Notes: generated by a model from the letters alone, not told the origin. Numbered from the stretch's first letter, positions 50,375 to 59,462 are shown. The stretch: DNA of 64,000 bases from Methylobacterium thuringiense (GCF_022179645.1 NZ_BPRA01000014.1:248001-312000); one strand, 5' to 3'. Made by a program: numbers and translations.

Positions 50375-51040
50375 ATGAGTCAATGGACTTCGCATGGCTT
50401 GCCGGAGCGGATGGATGGTCTCAGCTTCGTCGATGTCGGTTGTTGGGAAGGCGATATCTGTGCCGAGGCGGTCGCGCGCGGGGCCGCAAGCGTGCTGGGG
50501 ATAGACTACTGCACGTCGCCCGATCTTGAGCGAACGCTTTCAACGTCGAGTTTTGATTTCATACAGCTCGATCTTCTGTCCGAGAAGGCGCTACAGCTGC
50601 CGGAATTCGATATCGTTCACTCGGCAGGAGTGCTTTACCACGTAGAGAACCCGCTTTCCTTTCTCTACCGTCTGAGAAAACTTTGCCGCTTCGGAGGCTC
50701 GATCTATGTCGAGACGACGGTGGCGATCGGTCCGACGCAGGAACCGGTGATGCTTTTCCACCCCCGCGACAGCTTCGATGCAAACCCATCGAACTGGTGG
50801 AGCCCGAATGAGCCGTGCCTGATCGCGATGATCGAGGAAGTCGGCCTGTTGGATATCGAGGTCACTTCGAGGCCGGAATGTCCGTCCGAGACCAAGGATT
50901 TCACGATGAGCCGGATCTGCGTGCGGGGACGCGTTGCGAACACTCCGACCTCGATCTCGCAAAAGATGCTGCCGAGGCGGCCTTCCTACATGCCGATCGC
51001 CGCCGGGAAAGGCAGCCGCCGCCCCGGCGGCCAGCCTTGA
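50375..51040 (+). CDS. SAM-dependent methyltransferase, cargo of the GTA-like region
   Basis: A 221-residue class I methyltransferase. Motif I is LSFVDVGCWEGDICAEAV with acidic post-I residue in VLGIDYC. Motif IV is FDIVHSAGVLYHVENPLSFL, and RKLCRFGGSIYVETT follows. It resembles CmoB-like and glycan/lipid O-methyltransferases but cannot be assigned. ATG 50375 has GGAGAG 8 nt upstream. Its codon use and base composition (more A/T at third positions) differ from neighbours, suggesting recent transfer. It is opposite in direction to the GTA tail and lysis genes that flank it. Confidence 0.85.
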   Translation: MSQWTSHGLPERMDGLSFVDVGCWEGDICAEAVARGAASVLGIDYCTSPDLERTLSTSSFDFIQLDLLSEKALQLPEFDIVHSAGVLYHVENPLSFLYRLRKLCRFGGSIYVETTVAIGPTQEPVMLFHPRDSFDANPSNWWSPNEPCLIAMIEEVGLLDIEVTSRPECPSETKDFTMSRICVRGRVANTPTSISQKMLPRRPSYMPIAAGKGSRRPGGQP

Positions 51041-51064
51041 TCTCTGCCGAGACGGCCCTGCCAG

Positions 51065-52660
51065 TCAGGCCATCTGCCGGCCACTGAACAAAGAATCGCT
51101 CGCGGCGACGTAGCCGTCCGCACCGCTGAAGCGGACAAAGACCTCGACGGTGTCGCCGGCTGCGAGCTTCAGGGCGGTCGAGAGGTCGATCGCGGTGACG
51201 CCGTCGACGAGGGTGCCGGTGGCAGAGGTGCGGCCTCGGCCGGCCGGGGTACCGTTCCTGTAGAACTGCGCTTCGAAGGCGGTCGGAGCGTTGCTGCCGT
51301 TCTTCCTGAAGACCAGGGCGGTGTCGAATCCGTAGAGGCCGGCTTCCGGTGCGACGAAGCGATTGCTTGCGGCGACGAAGGCGCCCTGGTCGTTGCTGTC
51401 GGCGGTGTTGAATTGGACCTTCGTCCAGTTTGCCGCACCGACGTAGTTGTCGAAGCTCGTGGTGCTCGCGAACTTGGCGAAATTGCTGATCCGCGCCCAG
51501 GCGGTGCCCGTGTGCCACTTGAGGGCCGCGGCAGTGCTGTTGGCGTAGAGTTGGCCTTGCGCGACGCCGGCCGTCGGATCGGAGGCCAGAGGCACCAGCC
51601 TGATGGCACCGTTGGACTCGGCCGAAAAGACCTCCACGATGCCGGCCGTGCCGATCGGGGTCGTCCGGATCAGGACACGGGCGCCTTGCGCAGAGTCGGT
51701 CCAGGCTTCCGTCGTCGCGAAGGCCACCTGAGCCCGCGCTGAGCTGCCATAGGTGGTGGTGCCGTAGCCGAAGGCCGAGAACTGACCCATCGACGTCCCG
51801 GCCGGGAGCGCCGAGGGTGCAGCCGCCGTGCCGTTCGCCGTCCGGAAGATGAAGTTGCCCGGCGCAGTGGCGCCGAAGCTGTCGAAGACCAGCCGCGCCT
51901 GCTGCCCGTCGGCGCTCGATACGCGCAGGACCGTCTGCGGCAGGGTATCGGGCAGCGCGCCGGCATTGGCGCTGATCTCCAGCGGCCCGGCGATCCGCCC
52001 GAGCGTCAGCCGGCCGGTGCTGGCCGATGCAGTCAGCGGCGTGAAGAAGGCGGCCCCGTCCGGGCTGACTTTCAGCGAAAAATCGTCGGAGCCGAAGCTG
52101 CCCAGCAGCGCACGGGTCGAGAACCCGGTCTGGACCGTGAAGCCGGCATCCTTCGCCGCCGCCTGCTTGTTCAGCGTGACGCGCAGGTTGCCCGAGCCCG
52201 GCGTCACGTCGTCCCAGGAGAGCAGGGCGGCGTCGGCCTTCAGGGCGAAACGGTTGGTGGCGTCGGCTGCCGTGCCGATGCCGAGGCGGGTCAGGTTCTG
52301 CAGGGCCGTCAGGCTGCCGCGAAAGCTCGCCCAGGCGGTACCGGTGAAGACGTAGAGGTCGGCCTCGTCGATCACGTAGGCGAACCAGCCGGGCCGGGGC
52401 ATCGCGCCGGCCCAGACGCCGTCCGCGAAGCGCACCACCTGTCCGGACAGACCGGCCCAGGCGCCGGTCGGGCTCGCCGCGGTGACGAGGTAGCGGTCGC
52501 CCTCGGCCGGGCCGGCGGGCGGGGCGGCGAGATCCTTGTCGAGGCAGGCGAGCTGCACCAGCGCGTCGAGGGCGGTCAGCGCCTCGTTGTGCGTGACGTG
52601 CTTCTGCGCCTGAGCCGCCGCGATGAGCGGCAGGCCGAGGTTGCGGGTGGTGTCCGCCAT
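51065..52660 (-). CDS. DUF2793 tail-fibre-like protein with C1q-like C-terminus
   Basis: A 531-residue protein downstream of GTA gp15. The N-terminus is a DUF2793 domain: ADTTRNLGLPLIAAAQAQKH, then GDRYLVTAASPTGAWAGLSG and WAGAMPRPGWFAYVIDE. The middle is beta-rich. The C-terminal about 140 residues (FDNYVGAANWTKVQFNTADS, LYGFDTALVFRKNGSNAP, KLAAGDTVEVFVRFSG) resemble a C1q/TNF-like trimeric domain often used for receptor binding. DUF2793 proteins follow the hub gene in many GTA and phage clusters. GGAGAG lies upstream of the ATG. Confidence 0.85.
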   Translation of the reverse strand: MADTTRNLGLPLIAAAQAQKHVTHNEALTALDALVQLACLDKDLAAPPAGPAEGDRYLVTAASPTGAWAGLSGQVVRFADGVWAGAMPRPGWFAYVIDEADLYVFTGTAWASFRGSLTALQNLTRLGIGTAADATNRFALKADAALLSWDDVTPGSGNLRVTLNKQAAAKDAGFTVQTGFSTRALLGSFGSDDFSLKVSPDGAAFFTPLTASASTGRLTLGRIAGPLEISANAGALPDTLPQTVLRVSSADGQQARLVFDSFGATAPGNFIFRTANGTAAAPSALPAGTSMGQFSAFGYGTTTYGSSARAQVAFATTEAWTDSAQGARVLIRTTPIGTAGIVEVFSAESNGAIRLVPLASDPTAGVAQGQLYANSTAAALKWHTGTAWARISNFAKFASTTSFDNYVGAANWTKVQFNTADSNDQGAFVAASNRFVAPEAGLYGFDTALVFRKNGSNAPTAFEAQFYRNGTPAGRGRTSATGTLVDGVTAIDLSTALKLAAGDTVEVFVRFSGADGYVAASDSLFSGRQMA

Positions 52661-52695
52661 GGGGCTCTCCGTGATGTGGATCAGGGCTTCCTGGA

Positions 52696-55600
52696 TCAGG
52701 CCTCGCGGACCGGCACCTGCGCCCGCGTCGCGGGGCCACGGCCGGCGATCGTGCCGACCTGCGCGACCGCGGCCTCGATCGCGGTCTGCGGGCCGCCGAA
52801 ATCCGCCGTTTCGTCGGTGATCGGGTAGAGCGCGTTCGGCTCCGCGGCGGCCAGGGAGCGAGCCACGCTGCCGTCACTCCGGAAAATGTCGAGGATGTAG
52901 GCCTCCGACATCGCGTCGAGGGGGATCTCGGCGGGCTCCCAGGTGTCGGCGTCGCGGCGCGCCCGGCGGATCCAGCTGAAGCGCACGCCTTCGGCCTCGC
53001 GCCGCGCCCGCAGATGGACGGGGCGCAGCGGCAGGAAGGCCGCGAGCCCGGCGCTCGCCGTGAAACGGATCGCCGCCGGGTCGGCGGGGTCGCGGTCGGC
53101 CGGCCCGGCGCGGTAGGCGAAGGCGCGGCCGGCCTCGTCGAGCCGCTCGACCAGCGGCACCACTGCGCCGTCGTCGAGGCGCACGATCAACGCGCCTGCG
53201 GCCAGCGTCCGTCCCGCCGCTCCCTCGCTGCCGGCGAGACCGCGCAGGAGCGTCTTGAGGCGATAGGTGCCGCCGCCGATCAGTTCCGCGCCGGCGGCCG
53301 ACAGGATCTCGACCGTGCCATCCGGGCCGACGACCCCGAACAGGTTCGCGCCGGCCAGGGCCGCAGTCTCGTCGACGGAGGCGAGACCCTCGGCATGGCG
53401 TAGCGCCACGTCGAGCGTGGCGGTCCGGTCGAACCGCCAGAGCGGGCCGGGGCGTAGCGGCGACAATGTGCGCCCGAGGCAGGCCGGATGGTCGACGATG
53501 CGCTGTACCGTGAGCGCCGCGCCCGCGCCGGCCGAGCGCCACACGGCCACTGCCCCCGGCCAAGGATCGGCCGCGACGGCGAGGTATTGCAGCGGCACCG
53601 GATCGCCGCGGCTGACGGGAAGGTCGAGCGCCACGGCGAAGGCGGGGCCGGGTAGCGCCGGGGGGAGGCGGTTGCGGCGGGCGTCGGAGGCCGCCGCATC
53701 CGCGCCGTCTCCGGTCGCGGACGGCACGCCGCCGCTCTCGATCCGCCGCCCGGCCGGACCGTCTGCGATGCGCAGGATGCGATGCAGGCCGCCATCGGGC
53801 AGGGTCACGCGGTCGCCGGGCTCCAGGTCGATCCGCCGGGGGCTGACCGCGAAGCTGCCGGTGTCGCGCGCGGCGAGCACCGCATCGAGCGCGGCCTCCG
53901 CCAGCCGCTGCGCGGAACCGCGCCGGGTGACGATGGCCGCCTCGATCCGGTTCTCGCGCCGCCGCGCTCCGGCCGGCCGCAGGGCGGCGGCGGTGGCGCG
54001 GCGGTAGGCGTCGCTCTCGCCGTCGCTGAAGCCCACCTCCAGCGTGCGGGGCAGGGCGCTCTCCTCGGCGCGCACGAGACCGAGGGGAGCGGACCCGTCG
54101 CGAGGAAGGACGAGATCCGCCGCAGCGAGCGCGACCGGCGAGGCGGTCCGGGGGCCGCGGATGCGCAGGCGTCCCGCCGTCACCGAGACGTTGAGCCCGA
54201 AGAGCTGGCAGAGCGGTTCGAGCACGCCGCGGGCCGAGAGCGGCCGGTCGATCACGAAGCCGTCGAGATACCCGTCGGCCTCGAGCGTGAGCGGCGGGTC
54301 GAGGCCGAAATCCGACAGGATCGCGGCGATCAGCCGGTCGAGCTCCTGGCCTTCGGCGCGTCCTGTGATCCAGTGACCGAGCGCCCAGTTGCCGGCGTCG
54401 GACCAGACCGTGTCGAAGTCGGGGAAGGCGGGGAACGGCCGCGCATCCCAGCACCAGACGAAGACGGAGGCCGGATCGACCATGCGCAGGCCGCCGCCCG
54501 GCCAGACCGGATTGTGAGCCGGCTCGAAACCGGGCATCCCCGGATCGAACCGCGCAACGATCGCTTCGAGGCCGCGGGCCTGGATCAGCTCGTCGCGGCC
54601 GCCGCGGGAGAAGGGCGGCAGCGCGTTCTCGGAGGATTTCGGGTCGGGAAAGACGTTGGGGCCGTTGGTGGCGCGGTCGTTCGCCGGAATGCCGATCTCG
54701 GTGAGCCAGATCGGCTTCGCGCCCGGCGCCCAGGCGGTTGCTCCGGTCTCGACGCCCCCGTCGCGCTCGACATGCCGGTTCGACCACCAGGCCACGAGGT
54801 CCTTCGCCCGGTAGATCCACGGCTTGCCGTAGGCGCCGTCCGTGATCGGCGTGCGGATCTGGGCGGCGCGGTCGGCCTCGCTCGCATAATACCAGTCAAA
54901 GGCCTCGCCCGTGCCGAGGCGGTCCTTGAGGTAGGCGCGGTCGTAGATCGCCGGCGCGAGGGCCGCGTCGGCGTGCGTGTCGCCGTCGCGCCAGTCGGAG
55001 AGCGGCGGGTAGTAGTCGATGCCGACCGCGTCGATCGCGGCGTCGGCAAACAGCGCGTCGAGGGGAAACCGGATGGTCGCTCCGCCGTCGCGGACATGCG
55101 CGCCGTACTCGGTCCAGTCGGCCGCGTAGACGAGCTTCGCGGAGGTCCCGAGGATGGCGCGGACCGCGTGGGCGAGGCTGCGCAGGGCCTCGACCGCCGG
55201 GTAGTCGCCGCCCGCGCCCCGCACGCGGGTCAGCCCGACGAGCTCGCTGCCGAGGATGAAGCCCGCGAGCCCCTTGCCCGCCAGCAGGCGGGCGTAGTGC
55301 AGCACCAACCCGCGAAAGCCTTGGGCGCCGGAGAAGAACGCCGCGACCTGGCTCGCCGCCTCCGCGGTTCCGTCCGGGCTGCCGGGCTGGCCCGGGGCGG
55401 GATCGCAGGTGATGCGCCCGCGCCAGGGATAGGCTGGCTGGATCTCCCCCGCACGGTGCGGATCGGGCAGGGCGTTGCCCGCGGGCACGTCCATCATCAG
55501 GAACGGATAGAGCACGACGCCGAGCCCGCGCCGGTTCAGCTCCGCCGCGAGCCGCAGCAGGCCGGCATCGGACGGCGTGCCGCCATAAGCCGGGCTGCCG

Positions 55601-56577
55601 TCGCGCAGCGAGACCACGCCCGCATCCGCGCGGCCGAGGCCAGCGACGCGCCAGCTGTCGCCGGTGGTCGCCTTCGCCGCGTTGTCGACGCGCGGGGCGA
55701 TGGTGCATCGGCCGGCACGCAGATCGCTGCCGAACCAGCTCACCACCACCGCGACCTTCGCGAGGTTCGGGCACAGCGCCTGCAGGGCGTCGAGGGAGGC
55801 CAGCACGTCGCTGGCGCCCTGGAGCTGGAAGCGGTTGGCCGGCCGCGTCGCGCCGAGGCCCGCATCCTCGCTCACCGGGGTCGGGTCGAGGCCGAATTCG
55901 GTGGAGCCGGGGATCAGGCAGACCGCCCGGATTTTTTCCGCGATGCCGCCGACCGGGCGGATCACCTCGAAGGCGAGCTGCGGGATGCGGTTGCCGAACT
56001 CCGCCAGCGCCAGCCGCTCGAAGACTACGTAGGCGAGCCCGCGATAGGCCGGCGCCCCGTCCGCTCCCTCTTTGGCGACGACGAGCGGGTCGGGCGCCTG
56101 GGTCGCGGCGCCGGTGTGGACGCGCATCGTGAGTTTCGTCAGGTCGATCTCGGCTCCGTCGGCCCAGACCCGGCGGACGAAGGCGATCTCGGCGGCACAG
56201 AGGCCGACCGCGATGTTGGCGTAGTAGCTGTAGGCCGTGCGCACGGTCTTCGGGCCGCCGCCGCCCTTGGAGCCCGAGGACGAACGCTCCACCGTGGTGT
56301 TGGCCACTTCCAGCGGCCGCGTCGCCCAGATCAGCGTGCCGCCGATGCGGGCCCGGCCGTAGAGGCGCGGGATCGGCTCGCCCTCGGTGGAGGTCAGGCC
56401 GCCGACTTCGCCGAGGCGCGGCCCCTCGACGAAGCGGGCGCTCGTGCCGCCGAACAGCGCGCCGTCGATGGCCGAACCGCCGGCCGCGCCGAGCGCCCGG
56501 CCCACCGCCGCCCCGATCGGCCCGCCGACGGCGTTGCCGACCGCGCTGCCCACCGTCTCCAGGATCAGGGTCGCCAT
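52696..56577 (-). CDS. GTA gp15, tail-tip hub protein (TIM-barrel 'megatron')
   Basis: A 1293-residue GTA baseplate protein that forms the tail tip and likely the cell-puncturing and receptor-contacting apparatus in RcGTA. The N-terminus begins with hydrophobic ATLILETVGSAVGNAVGGPI. A TIM-barrel-like domain (GTA_TIM) includes IDAVGIDYYPPLSDWRDGD and KPIWLTEIGIPANDRATNGP. The phage-tail hub domain follows with LAAADLVLPRDGSAPLGLV and DRVTLPDGGLHRI. The length matches the family. ATG 56577; it overlaps gp14 by 13 nt. Confidence 0.93.
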   Translation of the reverse strand: MATLILETVGSAVGNAVGGPIGAAVGRALGAAGGSAIDGALFGGTSARFVEGPRLGEVGGLTSTEGEPIPRLYGRARIGGTLIWATRPLEVANTTVERSSSGSKGGGGPKTVRTAYSYYANIAVGLCAAEIAFVRRVWADGAEIDLTKLTMRVHTGAATQAPDPLVVAKEGADGAPAYRGLAYVVFERLALAEFGNRIPQLAFEVIRPVGGIAEKIRAVCLIPGSTEFGLDPTPVSEDAGLGATRPANRFQLQGASDVLASLDALQALCPNLAKVAVVVSWFGSDLRAGRCTIAPRVDNAAKATTGDSWRVAGLGRADAGVVSLRDGSPAYGGTPSDAGLLRLAAELNRRGLGVVLYPFLMMDVPAGNALPDPHRAGEIQPAYPWRGRITCDPAPGQPGSPDGTAEAASQVAAFFSGAQGFRGLVLHYARLLAGKGLAGFILGSELVGLTRVRGAGGDYPAVEALRSLAHAVRAILGTSAKLVYAADWTEYGAHVRDGGATIRFPLDALFADAAIDAVGIDYYPPLSDWRDGDTHADAALAPAIYDRAYLKDRLGTGEAFDWYYASEADRAAQIRTPITDGAYGKPWIYRAKDLVAWWSNRHVERDGGVETGATAWAPGAKPIWLTEIGIPANDRATNGPNVFPDPKSSENALPPFSRGGRDELIQARGLEAIVARFDPGMPGFEPAHNPVWPGGGLRMVDPASVFVWCWDARPFPAFPDFDTVWSDAGNWALGHWITGRAEGQELDRLIAAILSDFGLDPPLTLEADGYLDGFVIDRPLSARGVLEPLCQLFGLNVSVTAGRLRIRGPRTASPVALAAADLVLPRDGSAPLGLVRAEESALPRTLEVGFSDGESDAYRRATAAALRPAGARRRENRIEAAIVTRRGSAQRLAEAALDAVLAARDTGSFAVSPRRIDLEPGDRVTLPDGGLHRILRIADGPAGRRIESGGVPSATGDGADAAASDARRNRLPPALPGPAFAVALDLPVSRGDPVPLQYLAVAADPWPGAVAVWRSAGAGAALTVQRIVDHPACLGRTLSPLRPGPLWRFDRTATLDVALRHAEGLASVDETAALAGANLFGVVGPDGTVEILSAAGAELIGGGTYRLKTLLRGLAGSEGAAGRTLAAGALIVRLDDGAVVPLVERLDEAGRAFAYRAGPADRDPADPAAIRFTASAGLAAFLPLRPVHLRARREAEGVRFSWIRRARRDADTWEPAEIPLDAMSEAYILDIFRSDGSVARSLAAAEPNALYPITDETADFGGPQTAIEAAVAQVGTIAGRGPATRAQVPVREA

Positions 56578-57092
56578 GGAGCCTCCTGGATCTGCGAGGG
56601 TGCGCCGTCGTCCCGCGCGCTGCCGGCCGCCGTGCTCGACGGCGCGTCCGGAAACCGAAAGACATGTGCGAGGTGCCGCCGCCACCACGGCGTGATCGCC
56701 ACTTCGGTGACGACCGCGCCGTCATGCGCGTGGATCATCGTGCCCGCGCCGGTGGCGACGGCGCAGTGCTTGGCGGGGAGATGCGCGCGGAACCTGAAGA
56801 GCAGCACGTCGCCGGGCCCGGGCTCCGCATCGCGGCCGATCGCCAGGAGGTGCCGCCGGGCGCCCTCCACCAGGGGGGCGGCGCCGTCGGCCGCCTCTGC
56901 CCAGCCCGCAGCGTAAGGCGGCGGCGCTTCGGGCTCGTCTCCCAAGACCCCGCGCCAGACCCCGCGCAGCAGCCCGAGACAATCGCAGCCGACGCCCTTC
57001 AGCGAGGCTTGGTGGCGATAGGGCGTGCCGATCCAGGTGCGGGCCTCGGCGACGAGGTTTTTCGCGATGTCCGGCGGGGCGGGGGAAGGCAT
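56565..57092 (-). CDS. GTA gp14, NlpC/P60 peptidoglycan peptidase
   Basis: A 175-residue tail-associated cysteine peptidase that would open the cell wall during DNA delivery. The catalytic Cys is in KGVGCDCLGLLRG, and the His in LPAKHCAVATGAGTMIHAHD. It begins AEARTWIGTPYRHQASLKG, typical of the phage NlpC family TIGR02219. The C-terminal 20 residues overlap the gp15 reading frame. In RcGTA this protein sits in the tail tip. Confidence 0.93.
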   Translation of the reverse strand: MPSPAPPDIAKNLVAEARTWIGTPYRHQASLKGVGCDCLGLLRGVWRGVLGDEPEAPPPYAAGWAEAADGAAPLVEGARRHLLAIGRDAEPGPGDVLLFRFRAHLPAKHCAVATGAGTMIHAHDGAVVTEVAITPWWRRHLAHVFRFPDAPSSTAAGSARDDGAPSQIQEAPWRP

Positions 57093-57111
57093 TCTGACAC
57101 CTCGTGGGAAC

Positions 57112-57155
57112 GGCGCGAAACCTCTCTTCCGCTGAGCGGAGAAGGTTTTCGCGCC
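57112..57155. repeat. Hairpin between gp13 and gp14
   Basis: GGCGCGAAA pairs with TTTCGCGCC outside an inner CCGCT/AGCGG stem; total about 44 bp. It starts immediately after the gp13 stop region and lies in the 63-nt gap to gp14. It may be a small repeat element or a transcript processing site. Confidence 0.6.
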
Positions 57156-58049
57156 TCACCGGAACAGGCTGCCGCCGTCGAGCACGGCGCTCGATCCGGG
57201 GGCGGGGCGCACGACGAAATCGTTGCCCGGCATGTGCGGAAAGCCTTGGAAATTCAGGCCGTTCGCGAATTTCTCGCGGCAGGTCGCGAAGCGTTTGTCG
57301 CAGCCGGCCGTAAGGACGAAGCCGTCGCCCGGCGCGACCGCGCGGGCCGGCGGCTGCCAGAGGTCGAGGGTCACGGCCGCGTCCGTCCGGAGGTGGGCGC
57401 GGATGTCGGCGTCGAGGCCGGCATTCGCCCCGCCCGTCCAGCGCAGGCGGCCGCCGGCAAACCAGCCGCTCGCGAATGTGCCGGCGAGCGCGACGACGAG
57501 GCGGGCCGGTGCGGACATGGCGAGCACCGTCCCGCTGCTGCGCCAGCGCCCCTCCGCGAGGTCGATGCCGCATCGGGGCTCGCCGAGTTCGGCGTCGCAG
57601 GTGGCGCGGTAGAGGCGGCCTCGCTCGACGTCGAGGCGGTGCATCAGCCCGCGCAACTCCGCCACGAAGGCGGTGCCGGCCCGGCGGATCTCGCCGATGG
57701 TGGCGACGTCCATGAGCAGCCGCGCCTCGGGCGCGCTCCAGTCCACCAGCCAGGTCTCCACCGTGGCTCCGTCGAACAGGCCCGCGGAGACATCCTCCGG
57801 CGCGATCCCCGCCGAGCTCAGGGCGCCGGCCACGTCGCCGCCGCCGACCGCAAAGCCCAGTTCGGCGCTCGCCTCGGCCGCCTCCAGGCCGGTGCGGGCG
57901 GTGTAGACGAGGCCGTCGCGGGTGAGGTCGCGGTCGTGGTCGGTGAAGCCCAGCGCCAGGCCGTCGCGGCGGGTCAGCGACCAGCAATGGCACAACGTCG
58001 TCGCCCCGCCGGAGAGGCGCGCGGCGAGGGCGGCGGGGATCTCGCGCAT
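57156..58049 (-). CDS. GTA gp13, DUF2163 tail protein
   Basis: A 297-residue distal-tail/hub protein of the BR0599 family (TIGR02218, DUF2163 plus C-terminal domain). The N-terminus REIPAALAARLSGGATTLCH and the segment RRDGLALGFTDHDRDL are diagnostic. The C-terminus has cysteines in GCDKRFATCREKFANGLNFQ and ends FPHMPGNDFVVRP, also typical. ATG 58049 is used with GGAG 6 nt upstream. Between gp12 and gp14 as in RcGTA. Confidence 0.92.
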   Translation of the reverse strand: MREIPAALAARLSGGATTLCHCWSLTRRDGLALGFTDHDRDLTRDGLVYTARTGLEAAEASAELGFAVGGGDVAGALSSAGIAPEDVSAGLFDGATVETWLVDWSAPEARLLMDVATIGEIRRAGTAFVAELRGLMHRLDVERGRLYRATCDAELGEPRCGIDLAEGRWRSSGTVLAMSAPARLVVALAGTFASGWFAGGRLRWTGGANAGLDADIRAHLRTDAAVTLDLWQPPARAVAPGDGFVLTAGCDKRFATCREKFANGLNFQGFPHMPGNDFVVRPAPGSSAVLDGGSLFR

Positions 58050-58065
58050 GGCGTGCTCCAAGGCG

Positions 58066-58707
58066 TTACGGCACGATCTCGATCAGCGGCACCTTCGGGA
58101 TCTCTCCCGCCGTGAAGGCAGCGAGATCGACGACGAGGTCGTCGGTGTCGAAGCGGACGGGAACGTCGAAGGCGTAGCCGGCCGTGACCGTCGCGCCCGC
58201 CGCTGGCACCGCGTCGGGCACGAAGGTGACGAGTCCGGTCGTCGCATCGCACGCGAATTTCTGGGGCGGCAGCTCGATGCCGTTCACGGCGATCCGCACG
58301 CTGCCGGCCACCGGCTTCCGGATAATGCGGCGATAGGGCGCCGGGCCGCTTCCGTAGGTCTTGGCCAGGGCGAAGACGGCGTCGGTGCCCGTGCCCAGGC
58401 CGAGCGGCTGATCGGTCGGCGTAGGCACGGCGCTCGGCGGGCCGGAACGGTGATCGACGCGGTCGCGATAGCGGAAACCGTAGAGACGTCCGCGCCGCTC
58501 CTCGAAGAAGCCGAGCACCGCATGCAGTGCGTCGAGCGTACGTATGCCGAAGCCGGCATCGTAACGCCTGCGCGAATCCGCCCAGCGGCTGTTGCGGTGC
58601 TCGCGCCCCGAGGCGAGCGTGACGATCTCCGTCAGCCGGCTCGGCCCGCCGCTGCCGCGCAGCGCCACGTCGAGGGGAAAGCGCACCTCGTGGAAATCGC
58701 TCGGCAT
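58066..58707 (-). CDS. GTA gp12, DUF2460 distal tail protein
   Basis: A 213-residue distal tail protein (TIGR02217/DUF2460). It begins PSDFHEVRFPLDVALRGSGG and has the family segment SRWADSRRRYDAGFGIRTLD and FEERRGRLYGFRYRDRVDHR. The C-terminus is beta-rich (TTGLVTFVPDAVPAAGATVT). ATG 58707; a GTG at 58722 is five codons upstream. A 116-bp palindromic element separates it from gp11. Confidence 0.92.
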   Translation of the reverse strand: MPSDFHEVRFPLDVALRGSGGPSRLTEIVTLASGREHRNSRWADSRRRYDAGFGIRTLDALHAVLGFFEERRGRLYGFRYRDRVDHRSGPPSAVPTPTDQPLGLGTGTDAVFALAKTYGSGPAPYRRIIRKPVAGSVRIAVNGIELPPQKFACDATTGLVTFVPDAVPAAGATVTAGYAFDVPVRFDTDDLVVDLAAFTAGEIPKVPLIEIVP

Positions 58708-58746
58708 GAGTGTCGTCTCCACGAAAACGGCGATTGCCGGCCCATC

Positions 58747-58862
58747 CCCTCATCGTGAGGTGTCCGCGCAGCGGGCCTCGAAGGAGGGTTCCAGAGGATC
58801 ACGCGGCAGGTTGGAGCCCTCCTTCGAGGCCTCCGCTCCGCTGCGGCACTTCGGGATGAGGG
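58747..58862. repeat. Long palindromic repeat element within the GTA tail operon
   Basis: An inverted repeat with imperfect arms of about 48 bp. The left arm contains CCCTCATC, CGCAGCGGGCCTCGAAGG and AGGGTTCCA; the right arm is its approximate reverse complement ending GGGATGAGGG. The spacer is about 20 bp. Its make-up matches a dispersed repeat type common in Methylobacterium and Bradyrhizobium. It lies between gp11 and gp12. Confidence 0.8.
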
Positions 58863-58889
58863 ATGTGGATGGGATGATCGGCTTGATCC

Positions 58890-59462
58890 TCACAAAGCCC
58901 GCCGCCCCCGCGCCACGGCTCGCGCCAGGCTCGCCGCGACCTGCGCCTCGGATCTCCGAAAGCTCTCGGCGTCCGGGGTGGCGATGGTGATGCTGACGCT
59001 CACCGGGCGCTCACCGGCGGAGGCGACGCCGAGGCGGCCGTCGCTGCCGCGCTCGAGCGGGAGGATCGCCTCGGGGCCGGCCTCGCCCATCAGGCCGGTG
59101 CCGCCCTGCATCGGGAAGTAGGTCGGCGCGGCGACGATGCCGCCGCTGGCGAAGGGGCGGACCCGGCCGGCGGCGATGACGCCGCCGCGGGCGAAGGCAC
59201 TCGTCTCGGAATCCGAGCCTTCGATCAGGCCCTTCACCAGGCTGGCGATGCCCTTGCGCACCGGGCTCAGCGCCGCCTTGAGGGCGAGCCCCGACAGCTT
59301 GGCGGCCAGCGTGCCGAGCACCCCGTCGAGCTGGCGCCCGGCATTGAGGTTGATGCTCAGCGCGCTCGACAGGCTCTGCCCGAATTTCTTCGCGAGCCCG
59401 TCGAGGGTTTCGAGCTGTTTCACCCGGTCGGCATTGGTGCGGTCGACGTCGTTCGCGGCCAT
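58890..59462 (-). CDS. GTA gp11, tail tape measure-like protein
   Basis: A 190-residue protein with the family position and features: an N-terminal helical region (DVDRTNADRVKQLETLDGLA, KKFGQSLSSALSINLNAGRQ) and a Gly/Ala-rich hydrophobic segment (LAAKLSGLALKAALSPVRKG). The C-terminus has the recurrent tape-measure module FARGGVIAAGRVRPFASGGI, FPMQGGTGLMGEAGPEAILP. Shorter than phage tape measures, in keeping with the short GTA tail. It determines tail length in known systems. Confidence 0.85.
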   Translation of the reverse strand: MAANDVDRTNADRVKQLETLDGLAKKFGQSLSSALSINLNAGRQLDGVLGTLAAKLSGLALKAALSPVRKGIASLVKGLIEGSDSETSAFARGGVIAAGRVRPFASGGIVAAPTYFPMQGGTGLMGEAGPEAILPLERGSDGRLGVASAGERPVSVSITIATPDAESFRRSEAQVAASLARAVARGRRAL

